Positions 1-11,900 are shown, counted from the stretch's first letter. The stretch: DNA of 64,000 bases from Tachypleus tridentatus (GCF_004210375.1 NC_134834.1:138355009-138419008), one strand, 5' to 3'. Numbers and translations: made by a program. Notes: generated from the letters alone by a model not told the origin.

Positions 1-291
1 ATGATCGTTATGATGATGACACATTGGTTATTGAGTCTCGCATATTATCAACGATTGAAAATTTCCTCTATCGCATAACTGCAGTAAACCCAGGTATACA
101 ATTATCCATGCAATAAGAAAATAATAAGATCCTTCTGTTTCTTAATATACTCCTTTACCGACATGATAATTATCTTACTACTGCACTTTATAGAAAACTC
201 ACCCACACCAACAGATGCTCCCACTACATGTCCAAAGACAGAAAAGCTACTAAATGTAGAATAATATCAAAAATGTATGACAGAGCCAGTA

Positions 292-520
292 CAGTTTATG
301 AAAAAGATGATATAAATGTTTTCTTCGTGAGGTATGAAAGATTCATCCAAAGTCAGAACTGGAACAAAGGTGACTGAGTTGTCTGTTTCAGCTTACTTCT
401 CACAGAAAAAGGCTTACAAATGCATGTGGGCATGACGTCAGGAAATGCCAAGTTAAAAGTGGCCTTACTGAAACGCTATGAATTTACCAAGAAATTTATT
501 TTACTAGAAGTTTAGAGAAA
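292..520 (+). mobile_element. Gypsy-like retrotransposon gag remnant
   Basis: The + frame shows FFVRYERFIQSQNW, then an internal stop (TGA in place of a probable Trp codon), then CFSLLLTEKGLQMH and LKVALLKRYEFTKK. This pattern (RFE.YAQ..GW.. followed by ALLKRY) is the SCAN-like capsid core of metazoan Gypsy/retroviral-type gag. Frames break before and after. No long terminal repeat or pol could be assigned, and the rest of 1-1110 is probably the same decayed element. Confidence 0.5.
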
Positions 521-1111
521 TCAAACACGACACTGAAGAAACTGAGGGAGTATAACTCGCAAGTACAGGAAACTGCTAGCAGAAGAAACAGAAGGATGAC
601 AACTCAACAAATTCACCACAAGAAGAAATTGCTATCACTATGATTAAACAGCATATAACTGCTGGTCAGTTAGCAAATGGTCAACAATGCCAATGGTGAT
701 CAAAGCACGTGACGTGTTAACAAACCATAACATGCCAGTAGATTAAGTCTTATGAAACACTGGATGCAGCAGTGAGAACTACTCTAGTATCTGATGACCA
801 GATAATGAGTAAAGTACATTTTTGTGTGCTGATTGATGGGACAGTGAGAAAGATTCCCACAGTAAAAACAAAGGCAGAAATTTCATAATATGTGGAAGAT
901 CTTGAGGCCATATATATGAAAGCACTCATCATCGACTTAGTGATTTGCAATATACCACGCAGTAAAACTTTAGAAGAACCAGAGAAAAATAAATCACCAT
1001 AAGAGCTCAAGAGAAAAAATAGCAAAGCATCTAGCCGATGCAAGTCTCAAAAGGTGACATCTTAATGTAGATCTACTGGAACTGAAGGAAGCACAGAAGA
1101 AAATTTCTTTC

Positions 1112-1230
1112 TTAACCTGAAGATGACCTAGAAAGGTTGAAACGTTGTTCTCTCCTTATCAATAAAAGTGTTAATACCTGTACCAGCCGTTCTGAGATAT
1201 ATTTTTATTTCAAGTGGGTTTCTTGTCACC
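1112..1230 (+). repeat. Penelope-like element 3' tail fragment
   Basis: The block begins AACCTGAAGATGACC, continues GGTTGAAACGTTGTTCTC and ends CAGCCGTTCTGAGATATAT with a T-rich run. The same block recurs at 1928-2027 (+), 53085-53222 (-), 53650-53765 (-) and 55410-55500 (+). In the last case it directly follows decayed Penelope coding sequence, which identifies it as that family's 3' end. Confidence 0.6.
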
Positions 1231-1240
1231 AAGAAGAAAA

Positions 1241-1358
1241 TTTGTTTGTCTGAAGTTAAGCACAAAGTTACACAACGGATTATCTGTGCTCTGCCCACTG
1301 TGGGTATTAAAATCTGGTTCCTGGCACTGTAAGTCCACAGACTTAATACTGTGACACG
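1241..1358 (-). mobile_element. tRNA-derived SINE, family B, copy 1
   Basis: Read on the minus strand it has a tRNA-like A box region, GTAAGT at the anticodon arm, a degenerate B box (GGTTC-like) and a tail with CACAGATA and TTGTGTAACTTTGTGC. It shares the tRNA-like part with the family B copies at 39.0 and 41.6 kb. Boundaries are approximate. Confidence 0.55.
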
Positions 1359-1927
1359 AAAAGACTTTACTACAGAAATTTTGTAACAATGTTCATTACA
1401 AAATAGAAGGACAAAAGGAAGTGGTGTACTGGATCCATCAAAGCAGTTCTATTGCAGAAGTTAAACAGACAATAGCAACTGTAATCTATCTAATAGCATT
1501 GCTGATTGGATTTACACTGTAATTTACAAAATTGTAAAGTAATAAAGAATCTCCTTTAATTCAAGAGGAATGACAAGTATTGTTACATGAAGACATTTTC
1601 TTCTTCTTCTTCTTTTTATTTTTTATCAAGTCTTCCTTCCTACTTTCCAGTCCAAAAAATTGTATGAACATGCAATAAACACAAAAGTGTGTTTGAACAA
1701 TGTAATATTAAATTATCTTCAGCTGAAATAAAATTAATTACACTAGGAGAAATTTAAATTCGTTTGTTCTCATATATCTTTGACAAAAAATTATAAAGCA
1801 TGATACTAAATTTGCCAAAAATATCTAATATAATATAAAAAATGAACATTATCTCTCTTACACCCCCCAGTGACACAACAATAAGTCTAAGTGCTCATAT
1901 CATTAAAAATCTGATTTTGATATTCCT

Positions 1928-2027
1928 AGGAAGGTTGAAACGTTGTTCTCTCCTTATCAATAAAAGTGTTAATACCCATACCAGCCGTTCTGAGATATAT
2001 TTTTATTTCAAGTGGGTTTCTCGTCAC
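1928..2027 (+). repeat. Penelope-like element 3' tail fragment, second copy
   Basis: Near-identical over about 95 bp to the copy at 1112-1230, from AAGGTTGAAACGTTG to AAGTGGGTTTC. No coding part lies next to it. Confidence 0.6.
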
Positions 2028-2115
2028 ATTGTGTGGTTCTATGCTTAGCAATGAACAATCATTACCTTTCTTTCTTAAATAAAAATTAATAGAATAACAC
2101 ACCTTTCTGGTCAAG

Positions 2116-2330
2116 TTTGTTCCTTTGTTTTTGAATTTTGCGCAAAGCTACACGAAGGCTATCCATGCTAGCCGTCCCTAATTTAGTAGTGTTATTCTAT
2201 AGCGGAGGAAGCTAGTCATTACCACCCACTGCCAACTCTTGGGCTACTTTTTTGCCAAAGAATAGTGGGATTGAATGCCACATAATAACGTCCCGGCAAC
2301 AGAAATGGCGAGATGTTTGGTATGACGGGA
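2116..2330 (-). mobile_element. tRNA-Thr-like SINE (family A), copy 1
   Basis: Antisense copy recognised by the family core (CTGCTAAATTAGGGAC and AGCCCAAGAGTTGGC in sense orientation), here diverged. The tRNA end is missing or degraded. Confidence 0.75.
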
Positions 2331-2428
2331 AAACTAAGTAAAACGGTCTACCCAAATAAAAAAACAATGAAGTGAAACTCAGCTAAAAATTAGTATTAGA
2401 GTTTCTAGTTAATCAGTCCATCACTGTG

Positions 2429-2570
2429 GGCTCAGCATGGCCAGGTTGATAAAGGCGTGCGACTCGTAATCTGAGGGTCGCGGGCTCGCATCCCCGTCGC
2501 ACCAAACATGCTCGCCTCTTCAGCTGTGGGGGCGTTATAATGTGACGGTCAGTCCCACTATTCGTTGACA
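2429..2570 (+). mobile_element. tRNA-Thr-like SINE (family A), copy 2, 3' truncated
   Basis: Sense copy with the tRNA-like head: CATGGCCAGG, GCGTGCGACTCGTAATC, a GGTCGCGGGCTCGCATCCCC B box, then GGGGCGTTATAATGTGACGG. It stops at CCCACTATTCGTTG and lacks the second half of the body. Confidence 0.8.
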
Positions 2571-3007
2571 GAAGTTCTTACTTTTTCCTCACTTAGAATG
2601 TGCATTTTTGTTGAATTACATTTACAGAAGATCTTGAAAAGTCTTTTCTTGAGTTTTAATTGTTTCGTTATATTCCTATAATCTCTCAGTATTGTTGAAA
2701 TTGAGATTAAATATCTATATATCCAAAAATGTTACAAAAATACACAAGCTTTCATAGGGTGCCCTAACTTTTTCACATGACTGTATAAGATTAACCATTT
2801 TCTAAAGTGTTTGGTCTCTTCAGTAAGTTTGCTTATTTAACTTCACTAAAATATATATGTATATATACATAATTTTGTTGATACATAATATACAAATTCG
2901 GATTCAAAATTAAAAACTCTGCAACATATATCATTAGAAATTCTCCTTTAACATATTCATCTTTTTAGCTTTTAAAATACTGAAATTATTTTATTTTCAA
3001 AACAGTA

Positions 3008-3275
3008 GGCCCGGCTTGGCCGATTAAGGCACTCGACACATAATCCAAGGGTCGCGGGTTCGAATCCCCGTCACACCAAACATGTTCGCCCTTTCAGCCG
3101 TATGGACGTTATAATGTGAAGGTCAATCCTACTATTCGTTCATAAAAGAGTAGCCCAAGAGTTGGCGGTTGGTGGTGATGACTAGCTGCTTTCCCTCTTG
3201 TCTTACGCTGCTAAATTAGGGACGGCTAGCACAGATAGCCCTCGTGTAGCTTCACACGAAATTCAAACAAAGCAA
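3008..3275 (+). mobile_element. tRNA-Thr-like SINE (family A), copy 3, full length
   Basis: Complete sense copy of about 268 bp. It has a tRNA-like head with a canonical B box (GGGTTCGAATCCCC), the body with AGCCCAAGAGTTGGCGG and CTAAATTAGGGACGGCTAGC, and a tail AATTCAAACAAAGCAA. The head resembles tRNA-Thr (CGT anticodon) in general layout, but it does not fold as an intact tRNA and is not a tRNA gene. Confidence 0.85.
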
Positions 3276-3831
3276 GACAGTAAAGTGCAAATATGTTGAT
3301 TGACGTTTCTAAAATGTTTCTGTAAAATTTAAAAATTTACATCATTTTAATGTATGGTAATTAATTATTTAATTTTCTTTATATTTTCAAAAGGAATACC
3401 ACTAAGTTTCACTGACTAAATTCAAAGTAATTCTGTATTAATAACTTACTAGTTGGGCTTGCATCTTATTTGCTGTCGTATTGATTTGATAGATAAACAT
3501 AGTGAAACACTGCTTACTGTGAGATATACTGTTCTATAAGGCTACTTGAAGTATCCTCGTTCTATACATTTTTTCTTAGTTGTTTGATCCAGACTGCATG
3601 TATTTCATGGACAATCATGGAAAAAGCCAGTGCCAAGGAAGTGTTCTGCCCACTTATTTGGCTCATGCTTGCTCACTTTTAAAAAATTGAGTTTCATTGT
3701 CACCCATTGCTCTGCCTGCAGTGAAAGACCTATCTGGAGAATTCTATCTAATTGAGCATAGCAGTGCAGTGAGAAGTGGGGCAGTAGTGCACACTGTTAG
3801 TGCAGTGTGAGTCACCCCTGAATGATAAACC
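3276..3831. other. Unassigned AT-rich intergenic DNA
   Basis: No reading frame, SINE core or inverted repeat was recognised here. Confidence 0.5.
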
Positions 3832-5010
3832 ACATGTTTCCTATATGGCTTGTGCTCATATCAGTTTTACAGAATATGCTTTAGTTGCAGGAGAAAGATA
3901 CAATAGTTATATATTGGGTACCCTATGAGTGTGTTCACCTTGGCTTTACTGAAAAGGCTCTGGTTGAAGGAAGAGATCACATTAGGTATGTAGTATGTAG
4001 AATTAGACTTTTCTCTACATTAAAGTGTTTCTTTTTGTTTTTGAGAGAAAAGTCCATGTATAAATCTACATATTACATACCTAATGTGATCTCTTCCTTC
4101 AACCAGAGCCTTTTCAGTAAAGTCAAGGTGAACACACTCTTTGGGGTACCCAATATGTAACTAATGTATCCTTCTCATGCAACTACCGTTTTTATTCGTT
4201 TATAAGACGATTCGCTTATAAGACGGGTCCCAACTTCACCTGAGAGATTGTCGATATTCTGTTTAGACTCGTTTATAAGACGAAGGAAGGAAAGCAGGTA
4301 AGGAGAGAAAAGTGAAAAAAATGGAAATTAATAGAAACCTAATTTTGGGTTTCGTATACGATATTTCGATTTCAGACTAGAAGGAGAAAAATAGAAGAGA
4401 TAGAAAAGTGAAAATAAATGAATAAATCCAAACTCGGTGTTCAAGCGTTTAATGGAATTTCATCAACTATTTTATTTACTGTATGATAAATATTCATATT
4501 TAAAACACATAACAAAGAACAATCTAACGCACAAAACTTATCACAACATATTTCAGTATCAAAGTACGTTTATGCTAACTTTTAAACCACATTTCTTCAA
4601 AGTATTAAAAGAGTTTACGCAAACTGCACTTTAATAGAACACAGCAAATCAGTATGCAAGTTATGAAATTCAAAAGCCTTCAAATTATTCGTTGTCGCTA
4701 TCTCCAAACAGTTCATAAAACTGCTCCTCGGATAATCCATCATCGTAGAGGTCACATTTATCCGTGTTCTCCACAATCACAGATCTAATAATAACAAGAT
4801 AGCTCACTTCTCTATTTTCACTGTCTGAAATATCTGCACAGTTCTGAGTGAACTAAATTTATTTTCTATGTCTGTAGACCTCGCCTATAAGACGGGCCCC
4901 CCCAATTTGAGCCCAAAATCTCGAGGAAAAATCCCCGTCTTATAAGCGAGTAAACACGGTAGATCATATTCTGTAAAACTGATATGAGCACAAGTCATAC
5001 AGGAAACATA
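3832..5010. repeat. Foldback (long inverted repeat) split by a nested transposon
   Basis: The left arm, about 3832-4015, pairs with a right arm of about 4043-4185 that resumes at 4962-5010. For example ATGTGATCTCTTCCTTC on the right is the reverse complement of GAAGGAAGAGATCACAT on the left, and CTTGTGCTCATATCAG on the left pairs with the right arm beyond the insertion. The loop is under 30 nt. The open frame across the hairpin (3885-4160) is an artefact of it. Confidence 0.8.
4186..4959. mobile_element. TA-flanked nonautonomous DNA transposon (774 bp), nested
   Basis: The termini are inverted. The left begins CCGTTTTTATTCGTTTATAA, and the right end read in reverse begins CCGTGTTTACTCGCTTATAA. 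Both are followed by GACGGG-like sequence, and a TA is present on each side. Internal copies of TTATAAGACG occur near both ends. There is no transposase. TA target sites suggest a Tc1/mariner-pogo type element. It interrupts the right arm of the surrounding foldback, so it inserted later. Confidence 0.75.
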
Positions 5011-6235
5011 ATATATAACTGATATGCTCTCCTTCTGCAAGTGAGCATGCAGGTTGTGTTCCAACCACATTGAAAGTATCTACCACTTGACTGCTTGTGT
5101 ATAAGTACTTGAATGGTTGTTCTCATTCCACCTGTCCTTACACTTTGTACTCATTTGCTTCTCCCTTTAGATTCAGATGAAAAGTGGATCCTGATTGAGC
5201 AAGATGTGGTATCTCATAGTTTTGTCCCTATAGAGCCTCCTATCATCAGATATTATACTCCATCAATTTCACTTCAGGTGCTTTTTAAAATTAGCTAATT
5301 TAGATTTTAAAACTGTTTGCATCTATGCTTTCACCAATTCATGTGGGATTCTAGTTATTTTCTGCATTTAGGTGACTTATCATATTAGAAGCTAACCTTT
5401 TCTTAATCTGTAAACATGTTTCCAGTAGATACCTCTTCACACATTCCCACTCATCCTTCCCACCTCTGGTACACATTTTTTTCGTCTTTCCTCATCAAAG
5501 AATGAAGTTAACACTAGTGCAAATGCATAGGAGAGTTACTGTGCATAGAGGTTGTAATGCCATACTACTGGTGAAGGGCCTTTGTTTCATGATGGTGTCA
5601 TTATGCATCAGTGTAGTTCATGAAAACGATGAATTTAGGTGGGAGTTATCTCAAGGCTAGTGACATTCAAATTTCATAGGTATAAGAAAGAAAAAATATT
5701 CTGTGTGAACATTTTCAGATCAGGAAGATGTTAGCTTCCAAGATACATGTACCTCCAACTTTACTGAAGAAAACTCTCACTATCAACAAGAGTTATTGTT
5801 ATTGTGAATGTTTCATAATTATTCTTTTATGTTTAACCTAATAATTTATTATTATCTTATACTCAAAAATAGCAGATGGCACTTAAATTATTAGTCAAGC
5901 TCTTGAATGTTATTTGAACCCATCATTCTTGATGTATTAATCAGTTCAATTTATTCAGCTAAATCATGTAATCTAGACTAACCTTTAGCCACATACAAAT
6001 TGCCTAAGAAATTTCATGTTGATTAAAACAGTTCCGCAGTTGCTAAGAATGTAAGTCACTGGTTATGGACATTTGACTTTCTACATTCAATAACTGAGCT
6101 CTCTCTAGGCAAACAAGTGGTCTTAGTAAACTATGTTGCACCAGCTGTGTGTGAATACAAAGCTGATTATCGTACATAGGGGATACTATACCAACACTTC
6201 AAGACTTATACATAAAACCTGAGAAAAATATATAT
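5011..6235. other. Unassigned DNA with a dispersed-repeat segment
   Basis: Segment 5410-5660 resembles stretches near 32.5-32.7 kb (GTTTCCAGTAGATACCT, GGTACACATTTTT, GGTGGGAGTTATCTCAAGGC), so it is probably an old terminal-repeat copy. Nothing else is recognised. Confidence 0.4.
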
Positions 6236-6239
6236 GTGT

Positions 6240-6770
6240 CATACACACCACTAGGAGCCGGGAGAATCCATTGATAGATTTTTACAGGAACTGAAGTAAC
6301 TCAGAAAGGATTGTAATTTCTGTGATTGTTTAACTGCACAATGTCATGAGGATTCAATTCCAAATTATTTCATTAGTGGACTATTATTCGAGTATTAGAG
6401 AAAAAGTATTAGATCTTCAGATCAGGCATGTACTATACTAGAATCTGCGCAACAGCAGGCAAAGTTGTATTAAACTAATCGATCTCCATTGGCTACTGCT
6501 ATGAAACTGAAAATAATGCAGGATTTTAATTCTCCAAGATCAAAGGAATAAGGTGTAAGCTAAACTTTCAGAAAACTCGACAGCATTTGCTATAGTCATC
6601 ACTAAATGCTACTTTCATGCACTTGCTCGAAATCATCAGAATAAGTGCCCAGCTGGAGATGTTGTCTGTAATCACTATGATAACAAGAGTTACTCTGCTG
6701 AGGTATATAGATCATCAGCCTCAAGATATACCTTATCCACCTTCATTGGTTGTAACAAGCAATTTAGCTC
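6240..6770 (+). mobile_element. Retrotransposon gag remnant with zinc knuckle
   Basis: Broken + frames show a gag-like helical stretch (IPNYFISG, then YIREKVL-like after a stop, ILESAQQQAK), then HALARNHQNKCPAGDVVCNH and YDNKSYSAEVYRSS. This has the layout of a Gypsy/BEL gag C-terminus with a CCHC knuckle (H..KCPA..VC..C.K.GH...VC), in which several Cys/His positions are lost. There are frameshifts and stops throughout. Confidence 0.5.
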
Positions 6771-6839
6771 ACAATAGGGAACTGCTATGTTCAATAATAT
6801 CCTCTTTCAAAAGTCTTCTGACCTCAGAGTCTATGAATT

Positions 6840-8315
6840 TGGATATCTAGTTTAGAGTATCACCTAGATTTATCTGCGATAGGCTAGCAGTTGGAAGTTA
6901 GATGAGAAAATAATAAGGGTGGTAATACCTAAATGGTCGTTAGTGCACACAATTTTAGAGATGGTTGCATTCCATCGAATGTTATCTTCACTTGATCAGG
7001 TCTTCATAGCTGAGTATTATCTCTGCACATAAATCCCTCGAAGAGATGAGTTTGATATTATGAAAAATCAATTATCATATTCTAATAGAACATAGAAACT
7101 TCCAGCAGCCTTTGCATAAAAAAGATGCAGATAACATGGAGATCTGATATATAATATAATTAAATGCATTTTATTACCTAAACAGAAGTCACTACTGGCA
7201 AAGCTTTCAGAACTGCTAGTATCAATAACAGTCAAATATACCGTTAACTTGGACCTGTAAAAGAGCTCTACACAAACTGGTCAGGGCTGATGCATACACT
7301 GCAGACAGCTATGCACTTGGGCCATAGCTCAAAGAGTTCCAGTTTCTCATCCAACAATTGCTTGTGTCTCCAAGTTTCTTTCATGGTCTTTGAGAAGGGG
7401 GCTTTAGCCTCTTTGATATCTAGATTTTGTACACCCTATACCACCCCTCCATTAATTTTCTCTTTACCAAAGGGTCTTCCTTTCCCCTGTCCTTCCCCTT
7501 TTAATCCATTCTTTCCAGATACACCAGCTGCCTCTGCATCCAGTATTTCCAGACTGGGAGATTAATGTTGTGCTCCATTTCATTACTTTACCTCTGTTTG
7601 AATCCATTGTTTTGTATTCTTTGTTCCACCTGCCCTTTAAAGCATATTTCCTTCTTCTCATGGCCTACGGGCAGTGTTTGTTAGATATATTCACTTCAGT
7701 TGTCCCTTGCACACTGTACCACCCAACATGTCTTTTTCCCTTATGTTGTTCATTCATTCCTTCACATGACCTCAGCAGCTTGTGAGGGTAACTTCTCCTT
7801 TTCATCCATTTCCTTTTCTGTTACTTATCATTTTACTCTTTTTCCTGATATGTATAGATTTCTATGCCCAGTGCATATACTTTGTTATAATATTGCCAAT
7901 ATTGGCTTCCTTCAAGGGTTCTGTTCCAAGCTATTTATTCCCTGACAACCCTCTTCCTCTCAGAATCTTTCTTCATTTACCTTTACCAGTTGTGTTTGAC
8001 ATTTCATCCAGTTAGCTTTTTCCTCTAATCTCCTTTCACTTTTCTATGTTACCTCATACCTAATCTGCCACCTTACCTTTTCCCTTACTTCTCATCTTGG
8101 TAAGCTTTTGAAAGAGATTCTGCAATCATGCACGTTGACCATCACACTGATGTTCACCACCCATTATTTTTATTGTATCATGGTTTCTGTATCATCAGGG
8201 TATTGTCTAACACCTATGTCTGTAATTCAGACTTTGGCATTGTTATAACAACTGAATGAGCCAGGGTGAGAATATGTGAACCAAATATATGTCATCTTCC
8301 AATGACAATAAGTTC
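6840..8315. other. Unassigned, partly pyrimidine-rich DNA
   Basis: 7290-8010 has several overlapping open frames of low complexity, rich in Ser, Pro, Phe and Leu, caused by C/T-rich sequence. No family is recognised. A 33-bp unit (AACTGAATGAGCCAGGGTGA and flanks) occurs twice, at about 8245 and 8327. The second lies at the edge of the Tc1-like remnant. Confidence 0.4.
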
Positions 8316-8319
8316 CTAT

Positions 8320-9075
8320 GGTTATGACAACTGAATGAGCCAGGGTGAGAATACTTATCATATATTTGTACCAAGGCATGTCAAGGCTTCTGCTTGAATG
8401 AACATACTGCCCAAATGTAGGTTCTGAAATAACTGTCCTGGTACCTCATGCAATGTCTTAATCATCTAGAAAGAAGCTAGTGACAAGGAAGCATATTGTA
8501 CCAATATATGCTGAAAGAAAAAATTTAATAGAGCTTCACAGATAAACCTTGATGAACACAGTGTTTAACATATATGTTAAGATTTGTTGTCATGCCAAGA
8601 CCTAAAAGGTCTAGAGAATTATCATAAAAGCTTTACATGATGCAGGTTGGACTCTCCAACAAATTGCTACAGGCTTAAAATACTCCTCAAGCACTGTCAA
8701 GTACATCTTAGATTGTGAGATTGAGACAGGTAAATCTGAAAATAGCAAAGGAATATGCAGAGCACCTAAGCTCAATGATAATGATGTTAAGTTTCTTCAT
8801 TTATGTAATCTTCTGGATAGAAGGAAGACTGCTACTGATCTCAAGAATAAAATAAATGACCACATACCAAATGACAGAAAAATGTCCAGATCTACAGTAT
8901 TGAGAGGATTCAAAACAATGAATATTTGGTTATGTAACCATTAAAAGAAAAATAACTTTGCTTTAATCTCCAAATATTGTGAAGAAACTTTAAAGGTATT
9001 AGGTGACATGAGATATTTGCAAAATGGATGAAATAATGGTCCAGTACAAGTACCATCAGATACTGATCTATCATG
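8320..9075 (+). mobile_element. Tc1-like transposon remnant, copy 1
   Basis: Broken + frames read LHDAGWTLQQIATGLKYSSS, TVKYILDCEIETGKSEN, APKLNDNDVKFLHLCNLLD and NDRKMSRSTVLRG. This is the paired helix-turn-helix DNA-binding half of a Tc1-like transposase. No DDE catalytic half follows: the sequence goes to non-coding DNA that is also shared with the other copy at 24245-24966, so both are internally deleted derivatives of one family. Confidence 0.7.
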
Positions 9076-9379
9076 GTATACTTGGTGGTTTGCATATAAT
9101 TGGTAAAGGATTACTTTTCATTCCTCACTTGTATTCTCATTTGGATTGGGATTGACTGCTTTGTCCAATTTGTTTCTTGCTATGTCATGTGGCTTGTACT
9201 ACCTCTTTTTTGTGGTGCTTGTTCCCATCTATTTGTTCCATGGAATTCCTCTGTGATCAGTGGTTTCTTGCTTATTACACTCACTGGTTGGATTTATCAA
9301 CACATATGAGAAGGATATTCTGAATTGTCCACGGAATGTAATTATTTACATAGTTTCTTCATACTATATTTGTCATCTA

Positions 9380-9550
9380 ACTATGTATTTAACTGCTTGA
9401 AATCTCCATCCTTTGGAAGAGATTATTCATGCTGGTATATGGATAACTCCCAATACATTTTTTGCATGTTATCTACACAAATTTCATGGGCAGGTATTGT
9501 CTTCCTCTTCTACACATGCCTGTTCACCTTTGACTGAGGTAAGTTGTCTT
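9380..9550 (+). mobile_element. DIRS-type tyrosine recombinase C-terminal fragment
   Basis: EEIIHAGIWITPNTF followed by ACYLHKFHG matches the end of DIRS-family tyrosine recombinases, where the catalytic Tyr lies in TFISHYLRD-like sequence. The same motif recurs at about 11.8, 20.0 and 36.95 kb. Upstream frames (9100-9310) are too decayed to assign. The non-coding DNA to about 10600 is probably the 3' part of the same element. Confidence 0.55.
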
Positions 9551-9559
9551 ATTATTACT

Positions 9560-11685
9560 GTTTTTGATATTATTTCGTTGATATACATCATATTTCAGAA
9601 TTCCACCTGATGGTGGATGTTGCCTAGTCAGATGTACTTAATATTAGCACTCAGTGTATATTTCTGTAATGCTCACTGTTGAGATGAGGTGTTTCTGTAA
9701 GACTGCTGGACACTTCTCTGGTGGTATGTGTGTGTGATATATATTTTTAAAATCACTTATTCGCATATAATGGACTTCATGAGTAAAGCAGATGAGGATT
9801 TTTTCCCATCCCTACTGACTCTTGATTTTTCTGTTCTGAGTCTTCCTGCTTTTCAAAATATGGAATCACAAACATCCATTGCTCTGTCTCCAGTGTGTTG
9901 TTCCTCCAGACTTTCCAGTGCATATTGTTCCTTTCCTCTTCTAGTAGAGCATGGGAGTCCTTGCCAGTTCTGTTTTGTAGTTGCTGGAATGAGGGACCAA
10001 GGACATTTCTTCATGAGTGGGTTTTGTGTAACAAACAAAATCAGACTTTATATATTGTGTACCTACTGGGCAAGAAGAGGGTTCTGATTATTATACTCAT
10101 TAATGAACAATATTATACAATAACATAATATTCAAAATTCAATGCATTTTCCTCAAATGATTTTATCCAAGCAGAAAACACTTGTTTCTCAAAAATGCCT
10201 TATGCAAGGCACTTTTGGATGTATTCTGCCAAAATAGACCACACTTGACATAATCCATTGTATCCCAAGGCCAAGATGCTGCTTGGGTGGACTGCACTTG
10301 TTAATCTCTATATCTTATGCAGGGAGCTTTCACCTGGATGTTTTTGCCTACCATTCCTTTCCACTGATATGCTGGTGTTTCTGGTTTGCTAATTCTTGAA
10401 AGTAGTACTATTCCGGAATAGTAGAGGGGGCTAACTGTACTAGTATATAGGACACAGTATGATTGATCAAAGGTAGTCACATTATCAACACATGTTCTGA
10501 AATGGTGGAAAACTAATGAGGTACGAATGACTGGTCTGCTATTAATGAAAAATCTTAAGATTGAGATAATTTTTTTCAGTGTAAGAAAATGTTAACTTTT
10601 GTTATGGAACTATAAGAGTCATATGAGGTGTATGGAGTTTAATTGTTTTACTTGGCATTTGTAAGATTATTGATTTGATGTTACTTGAAGATTATAAGTT
10701 TTTCTTATTATATTTAATGTTGTTATGAGAGGGCTAGATGTTTCTAGATTTATCTGTTACATATTATGAATATTGAAACAGCTTGTGTGGACGTTTGGTG
10801 TAAAAAAATAAATTATAGCTCTGGATACAACTGTAGTAATATAAGTAAATTTGCCATTGGTTGTATTTTGATAACAGAGGAGAAAAGAAATAATTTGTCT
10901 TCTCAGTTAGGTTCTAAAGTAATTGAACCATCTTGTGTGGACTTTAATGAAAAAGAGAATTATTAAAAGCTCTAGATTCAACTGTGGTAAATCAATAGTA
11001 GAAGGAATTTATGTATATAATGTTTAATATGTTTAAATATTTTATTTTAAGTGGATTTTGTGCTGTTCATTTATTGCTGAAATTCATGGCCAACAAGTTA
11101 CTGACACATACTGTAAGGAATCTGGTTCTATAAGAACCTGACATTATATATAGAATATATACAAAGAATTTAGGGTCACGAATAAAATTAGGTATGTTTT
11201 TCTACCAATTTCTGTAGTCTAATATTGTACTTGGATGCAGATGAGTGTGTACTCTACATCAACATGCTCAAGCTTCTCACTGTTTGTCAGGATGTCCCCA
11301 TTCCTGCTCCTACTGGTGAATCGCTTTCACAATCCACTCCATCTTTCTCTCCTGATATATTTTCTACTCCTTTTTATTTTTAATGGCTGATGTTCAGAAG
11401 TTTGCTATTGATGCTTTTTGCACCCTCTTCTACCTTACTTATATACTGCTGTCCTTGGACTGATCTCTCCTTCCTCAGGCTTTCATCACTCAGAAAGGTA
11501 TCTGTACTTTTTCTCCTTTCTACTGCTTCTATTTTGTACAATTATTCAGACCCAAATTAGCTCCTTATCTTATTTGGACTATTCAGTGTTGCTTATAACC
11601 ACCTTCATCTATTCCTAAACTGGAACTCCTATTCTTCAAGAAACTTATCTCTTTCTGTTCTTACTGGATGGGTCTGTACAATTTT
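9560..11685. other. Unassigned, probably retrotransposon-derived DNA
   Basis: No conserved protein is recognised. Around 10560-10600 the sequence TTTTTTTCAGTGTAAGAAAATGTTAAC resembles element ends at about 37.56 and 43.6 kb, suggesting an old DIRS 3' end. The open frame at 9728-10087 has no recognisable family. Confidence 0.35.
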
Positions 11686-11689
11686 CAGG

Positions 11690-11900
11690 TTGTTATGTTT
11701 GTCTTTGATTGTGGATACTTGAAGGCTATTTCACATGACCTTGAATTTTATTCAGCACATGACTTTTTCTTTTGCTTCCATGTTTGCTGGTTTTTGGACT
11801 TAATCCTCCAAGGGGGCATGCCAGCAATCTCCTACACGTTTTTCTTATTATCTCTACCATCTTATTGTTTCATCTTCTGCTGGATTTGACATCCACAGGT
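11690..11900 (+). mobile_element. DIRS-type tyrosine recombinase fragment, second copy
   Basis: The + frame reads SAHDFFFCFHVCWF, then ILQGGMPAISYTFF. This matches the HDVR.FA...A and ILQAGMW...TFISHYL signature of DIRS recombinase C-termini with several substitutions and at least one frameshift. The upstream 11230-11690 is C/T-rich and may be the rest of the element. Confidence 0.45.

Noticed and set aside
3885..4160. Open frame of 91 codons
   Set aside because: It crosses the foldback hairpin, where both arms are open. No conserved motif and no homologous copy as a protein.
7290..8015. Cluster of overlapping + strand open frames
   Set aside because: C/T-rich low-complexity sequence opens several frames at once, with no recognisable domain, start context or splice signals.
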